A stretch of 7,232 nt of DNA from contig CAYUXF010000070.1 in the NCBI GenBank assembly GCA_964448755.1, positions 1-7,232 of the forward strand. Reading direction: 5' to 3'. This DNA comes from CAYUXF01 sp964448755. GTDB lineage: Bacteria > Margulisbacteria > Termititenacia > Termititenacales > CAYUXF01. The translations under genes and the position numbers were made by a program. Numbering within the stretch: position 1 is the stretch's first letter; every line of letters starts with the position of its first letter. This document shows, one piece after another, positions 4,124-7,232 of this stretch. The notes under the pieces were generated by a model that saw only the letters and a list, made by a program, of their open reading frames with translations, was not told where the DNA came from and did not search any database.

Positions 4124-6472
4124 ATGCCAAGTTTCAAAAAAAACCGCTTTTTTTTGCTTATTAATCTCCTGCCGCTCCTGGCTATGCTCTATTTTTTCTG
4201 GAGCATCATGCAAACAACAGCGCCGGCTGTTAGTGGATATCTTTTAAAAAAATATAATTGGAATAATTATGGACAAATAGTAACTCTCTATAAAGACAAA
4301 GAGTTGCTGGCCAGCACTAAAACCGCCCTAAACGGCAACTTTTCCTTTAAAGAAAAGCTGACGCCAGACAACTACCAGCTCTATTTTTTTGAAGAACAAT
4401 ACTACCTGGGCAAACAAGAATTCCAATGGCCCCTAAAAGAGAATCAAAAAATAATTTTCACTTATCTAGACCAGCAGCAAAAGCCGCTCTACCTGTTAGA
4501 ACTACTCGGCTTTCTTTTGGCGATATTTCTTATTTTTTACACTGCAGAAACCGTAAAAAAACTGGCCAGCCGGGAGATCGCCTGGAGCTTTGCCCTGCTT
4601 GCAGCGACAATTATTCTTTTTAACGGCACAGAGTTTATCCAAGTCATTTTAGCCGGCCGCGGCGCGGAGATATTAGCGGCAAATATTTTTACGCTCAAAC
4701 ACCTTGGACTAACCTGGTTCGGGTTTGCTTTTTTTTATTTTACTTTAAATTTTCCCAAACGCTCTAGCCTTTTAGAACAAGCCTGGCTCCGGGCCTTAAT
4801 AGCTATTCCGCTCAGCGAAGCCTTGATAGTTATCAGCTGGAGTTTTTTAGGGTCAGATATTCTTTTTAAAGAGATCTGGCGGTTTTCTTTTGCCGGGCTT
4901 CGTGTTTTTATTGCCGGACAGCTTTTTTTCTTGATCTTATTGGCCGCCGGCCGTCTTTTTTTATTGAACAAAAAAGAGAAAAACCCTTTAATTAAAAACA
5001 AGCTCGCTCTGCTTTTGGCGGCTACATTTATTTTTTTTCTAATGCTCTTAAGCTTTGTCATTATCCCCATTATTTTTTTTAACGGACATGCCTTCTTTGC
5101 CGGACAATACCCGGCGGCAGCCTCTCTAGCCGGACTCTTGCTTCTGATAATGATCAACCTGACCGTCACTAAATACCGTTTTTCGGCAAAAGAAAATGTT
5201 CTGGACCAGACACTGCTCTCCTCTTTTTTTAATTTTTTTACGGTGATCACTTTAGCCGCCGGCTTAGTTTTTTTTGAACACGCTCTGCTTAAAAACAATA
5301 ACTATCTCCTCAAAGCTTATTCGCTGTTTTTTCTAGTCCTAACCGCCTTTCTTTTTAAAGAAAAACTACAAAAAAAACTCAATGACATTTTTCTAGGAGA
5401 TCATTTTAAACAAAGAGAGATCCTGACCAAAAACCTACAGAAAACCATCGGCATTTTAAATAAAAAAGAGCTTGTAACTTTTCTAAAAAAAGAAATTCAA
5501 GAATATCTGGGACACAAAAAAATAAATATTGTCTTACTTGGGAAAAAACAACCCGGTTTAAAAAAAGCCTATCTTTCTTTATTGGACCAGGAATTTGCAA
5601 AAATTCCCGGAGTTGATCAGGAAACCGAAATAGTTATCCCCTTGCAGAATCAGTCTCTTTTTGGCTACATTATTCTGGGTGGACGCACCGGCGGACTGCC
5701 TTACAAAGAAAGTGAACTTGAATTACTTGCGGCGCTAGCTGCACAAGCTGCGCTAGCCATTAACAGCGCACACTTAACGGAAACTCTCTTGCGGCAACAG
5801 CGCGAAATAGAACAAAGCGCCCGGCTCGCCTCACTTGGCACGCTAGCAGCCGGTTTTGCACACGAAATAAAGAACCCTTTGACCGTCCTCTGCAATTTAA
5901 TGGCGCTTTACCCGGAGCAACACCGCGACAAAGAGTTCCTAAAAACTTTTCAGGAAATGATGCCCCGTCAATTGACCAGAATAAATCAACTAGTCCAAAA
6001 TATTTTAAATTTTGCCCGACCGGCCGATACTAAAAGAGGAGCTCTCTATTTAGAGGAAGTACTGGAAAGAACGGCTGTCTTCTTAAAAATACCGGCTGGC
6101 AAAAAAAGTATCTCTATAGAAACTGTTATTAACAGCCGGCCAACAATTAAGGGCTCTGCCAAAGAACTGGAGCAAGTTCTCCTTAACCTGGGACTCAACG
6201 CCATTGAGGCGATGCCCGGCGGCGGAAAAATAATTTTCAGCCTTGAAACACAGGAGCAAACGGCAGTTTTAAAAGTCAGCGATACCGGCAAAGGTATAGA
6301 TAAAAAAGATCTGCCGCGGATCTTTGAACCGTTCTTTACTAAAAAAGCTAACGGCACCGGGCTAGGACTATCGATTGTCTACAATATTATAGAAAGACAT
6401 CACGGCAAAATAACTGTCAGTTCACAAAAAAACCGCGGCACGGTCTTTACTATTTGTCTGCCATTAAAATAA
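4124..6472 (+). CDS. Multi-pass membrane sensor histidine kinase (extracytoplasmic beta domain, 9 further TM helices, GAF-like, HisKA, HATPase)
   Basis: This 782-residue kinase autophosphorylates and passes phosphate to an unknown response regulator. In order: TM1 (about 8-30); an extracytoplasmic, probably beta-sandwich segment (35-120, resembling carboxypeptidase-regulatory-like folds: SGYLL...LYKDKELLASTKTALNGNFSF); a block of about nine hydrophobic helices (123-143, 152-170, 189-209, 221-243, 257-281, 292-319, 331-348, 368-386, 394-411); a GAF-like domain (about 430-550) ending in the typical ELELLAALAAQAALAINSAHL pattern; HisKA with phospho-acceptor H580 in FAHEIKNP, whose HExxN also fits phosphatase activity; and HATPase with N692 (N box), DTGKGI at D720, FEPFFTKK at 734 and GTGLGL at 744. 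The 7TM-like block plus GAF recalls PrsK-type and other membrane-sensing kinases; this is inferred. No regulator gene is adjacent. The next Met (21) would destroy TM1. The 3' end overlaps the zinc-ribbon gene by 23 bases. Confidence 0.94.
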   Translation: MPSFKKNRFFLLINLLPLLAMLYFFWSIMQTTAPAVSGYLLKKYNWNNYGQIVTLYKDKELLASTKTALNGNFSFKEKLTPDNYQLYFFEEQYYLGKQEFQWPLKENQKIIFTYLDQQQKPLYLLELLGFLLAIFLIFYTAETVKKLASREIAWSFALLAATIILFNGTEFIQVILAGRGAEILAANIFTLKHLGLTWFGFAFFYFTLNFPKRSSLLEQAWLRALIAIPLSEALIVISWSFLGSDILFKEIWRFSFAGLRVFIAGQLFFLILLAAGRLFLLNKKEKNPLIKNKLALLLAATFIFFLMLLSFVIIPIIFFNGHAFFAGQYPAAASLAGLLLLIMINLTVTKYRFSAKENVLDQTLLSSFFNFFTVITLAAGLVFFEHALLKNNNYLLKAYSLFFLVLTAFLFKEKLQKKLNDIFLGDHFKQREILTKNLQKTIGILNKKELVTFLKKEIQEYLGHKKINIVLLGKKQPGLKKAYLSLLDQEFAKIPGVDQETEIVIPLQNQSLFGYIILGGRTGGLPYKESELELLAALAAQAALAINSAHLTETLLRQQREIEQSARLASLGTLAAGFAHEIKNPLTVLCNLMALYPEQHRDKEFLKTFQEMMPRQLTRINQLVQNILNFARPADTKRGALYLEEVLERTAVFLKIPAGKKSISIETVINSRPTIKGSAKELEQVLLNLGLNAIEAMPGGGKIIFSLETQEQTAVLKVSDTGKGIDKKDLPRIFEPFFTKKANGTGLGLSIVYNIIERHHGKITVSSQKNRGTVFTICLPLK

Positions 6473-7070
6473 ATTCGGGGCGCTCGGCTTCAGTCAAAAG
6501 TGAAAGTAAATTATCTCTGGCTGTTTTTACTTTATCGCGCGCTATCAGCTGCTGTAATTTCAAAAGCCGCCAAAACTTAAATTCTGGCGCGGAAGCGGCA
6601 ATAGCGGTCAGAAAAACTTCCACCAAGGCTTCGTTTAAAAAAGGGCCGGCCGCCAAAAGCAAGTCCAGCTTATCTGCACCTACCGCTAAATAAGCGGCCA
6701 TAACCTGTTGATATTCTGCCGGCGTGCGGCTATCTTTTAAATGCGTCAAAACAAATGATAAAAGATGCTTATTATTGATCTGGCCTAAAAACTCGAGATC
6801 TTCCTTGGCGGACAAATAAGGCAAAAAAGCAGCTATTTGCGCCAGAGTTTTAGCGCTCTGTTCTTTTTGGCCTATTATTACCAGTACCTCTTCTTTAGAT
6901 AGCGCTTCACTTGGATTTTTTTCTGACGGCAAGCCGGTTAACTTTTGTTCTTTGCCGCAAAAATTGCAGAAGCGCGCTGTTGCCGCGATCTGCTTACCGC
7001 AAGAAACACAAGAAATGTTTTTTTTCTCGGCCGGCGCCGTTCTTTTTTCTGTTGATAACTGTTCACTCAT
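6450..7070 (-). CDS. Zinc-ribbon protein with helical C-terminal domain, function unknown
   Basis: I do not recognise this 206-residue protein beyond its zinc ribbon. Residues 1-18 are polar and probably disordered. C21-x2-C24 and C35-x2-C38 (CVSCGKQ...RFCNFCGKEQ) form a treble-clef or rubredoxin-like zinc ribbon of the DUF/zinc_ribbon_2 kind common at the N-terminus of many bacterial proteins. After a short linker, residues about 57-206 are nearly all amphipathic helix (AQIAAFLPYL, LLSFVLTHL, LDLLLAAGPFL, ALVEVFLTAIAA, FWRLLKLQQLI), which might be a small helical-repeat scaffold. No signal peptide or membrane helix is seen, so it is probably cytoplasmic. An in-frame TAG about 20 nt upstream and the lack of other starts fix the ATG at 7070; no Shine-Dalgarno precedes it. 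It converges on and overlaps the kinase gene and diverges from the pilin-like gene, so a link with either is possible but unproven. Confidence 0.85.
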   Translation of the reverse strand: MSEQLSTEKRTAPAEKKNISCVSCGKQIAATARFCNFCGKEQKLTGLPSEKNPSEALSKEEVLVIIGQKEQSAKTLAQIAAFLPYLSAKEDLEFLGQINNKHLLSFVLTHLKDSRTPAEYQQVMAAYLAVGADKLDLLLAAGPFLNEALVEVFLTAIAASAPEFKFWRLLKLQQLIARDKVKTARDNLLSLLTEAERPEFILMADK

Positions 7071-7079
7071 AGCAACTAA

Positions 7080-7085
7080 ATTATA
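7080..7085 (-). promoter_or_regulatory. Candidate -10 box for the zinc-ribbon gene, near-leaderless
   Basis: A perfect minus-strand TATAAT ends 9 nt before the ATG at 7070, predicting a leader of about 2-3 nt. The -35 region is poor (no TTGACA-like hexamer at 16-18 nt). Confidence 0.5.
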
Positions 7086-7159
7086 TGCCTAAAGATAGCG
7101 GTTGGTCTAATTTAAAATATTTACTAGCTTTCAGGGCATTAAACACAGCAACATCTTTT

Positions 7160-7189
7160 CTGCCACATACTTATTTTTATTGTTATAAT
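7160..7189 (+). promoter_or_regulatory. Candidate promoter for the pilin-like gene, predicted leaderless
   Basis: CTGCCA (7160-7165, 4/6 to TTGACA), an 18-nt spacer and a perfect TATAAT (7184-7189). The -10 ends 6 nt before a GTG at 7196, placing the predicted transcription start on the start codon itself. The geometry closely repeats that of the kinase promoter. Confidence 0.45.
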
Positions 7190-7195
7190 CACACT

Positions 7196-7232
7196 GTGAA
7201 AAAGGCGTTTAGTTATATTCAACTTTTAACAG
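7196..7232 (+). CDS. Start of a probable type IV pilin-like (prepilin) gene, cut by window edge
   Basis: Only 12 codons are visible: GTG then KKAFSYIQLLT. A short basic leader ending in Ala, followed by Phe and a hydrophobic run, matches the class III prepilin signal: the prepilin peptidase would cut between A4 and F5. The mature N-terminus FSYIQLL parallels the FTLIELL of pilins and pseudopilins, but position 5 is Gln instead of the usual Glu. The GTG start is supported by the TATAAT box 6 nt upstream and the good reading frame, not by a ribosome-binding site. With so little sequence, a Sec signal peptide or chance match remains possible. Confidence 0.45.
   Translation, partial: MKKAFSYIQLLT

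Noticed and set aside
4735..5298. 187-codon open frame on the minus strand inside the kinase gene
   Set aside because: Lys/Arg/Ser-rich translation with no fold-like pattern; it mirrors the membrane helices of the clear kinase frame and is a shadow.
6454..6693. 79-codon plus-strand frame after the kinase
   Set aside because: Low-complexity Ser/Lys/Ala translation opposite the zinc-ribbon gene; no promoter or ribosome-binding site.
1..7232. Homopolymer runs as general phase-variation switches
   Set aside because: Runs of 7-8 A or T are scattered through all genes, as expected for AT-rich DNA; only the paired runs at the kinase start seemed worth noting.
1..7232. CRISPR arrays, insertion sequences, tRNA or rRNA genes, riboswitches
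   Set aside because: I saw no spaced direct repeats, transposase motifs, terminal repeats, cloverleaf or known RNA-element patterns.
1..7232. A defence or other new multi-gene system
   Set aside because: All but one of the complete genes are recognisable housekeeping or envelope families, and the one unknown gene lacks partners in the same operon.

Overview
The window is a piece of a bacterial chromosome from a diderm (outer-membrane) organism. The evidence is a fabZ–lpxA pair (lipid A supply) linked to an RseP-type intramembrane protease, plus what looks like the start of a type IV pilin-like gene. The DNA is moderately AT-rich, with many A/T homopolymers but also a striking density of GCCGGC. 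The exact 100-N block inside lpxA points to a draft assembly, probably from an uncultivated lineage. I cannot place it in a phylum from this sequence alone; Margulisbacteria/Saganbacteria- or Omnitrophota-like lineages are only guesses.

Layout. From 2154 down to the left edge, on the minus strand, a tight three-gene envelope operon runs fabZ → lpxA (assembly gap inside) → rseP-like M50 protease (cut by the window edge). Diverging from it at 2273 is an RluA-family RNA pseudouridine synthase (+). Its 3' end overlaps, tail to tail, a membrane-anchored M23/LytM peptidase (3086-4000, -). Diverging from that is a large multi-pass sensor histidine kinase (4124-6472, +). The kinase overlaps tail to tail with a zinc-ribbon/helical protein of unknown function (6450-7070, -). 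Diverging again at the right edge is the first dozen codons of a probable pilin-like protein (7196→, +). After the operon, genes strictly alternate in direction: each divergent gap is about 120 bases and carries promoters, and each convergent pair overlaps at the stop codons. No gene-free stretch exceeds 300 bases.

How the genes relate. FabZ draws on the hydroxyacyl-ACP pool that LpxA also uses, so the two set the balance between phospholipid and lipid A. RseP-type proteases cleave membrane substrates in envelope-stress signalling or signal-peptide clearance. The M23 protein acts on peptidoglycan or its remodelling machinery. The kinase senses something at or in the membrane, and its response regulator is not in view.

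The most notable points are: (1) four genes lack a Shine-Dalgarno sequence and have a TATAAT-like box 5-11 nt before the start codon, which suggests leaderless mRNAs, while fabZ and the M23 gene have normal leaders; (2) a perfect 15-bp inverted repeat lies inside the pseudouridine synthase gene; (3) there are 19 copies of GCCGGC; (4) LpxA has Pro where a conserved His is usual, and an extra C-terminal tail. I did not find a clear new multi-gene system here.
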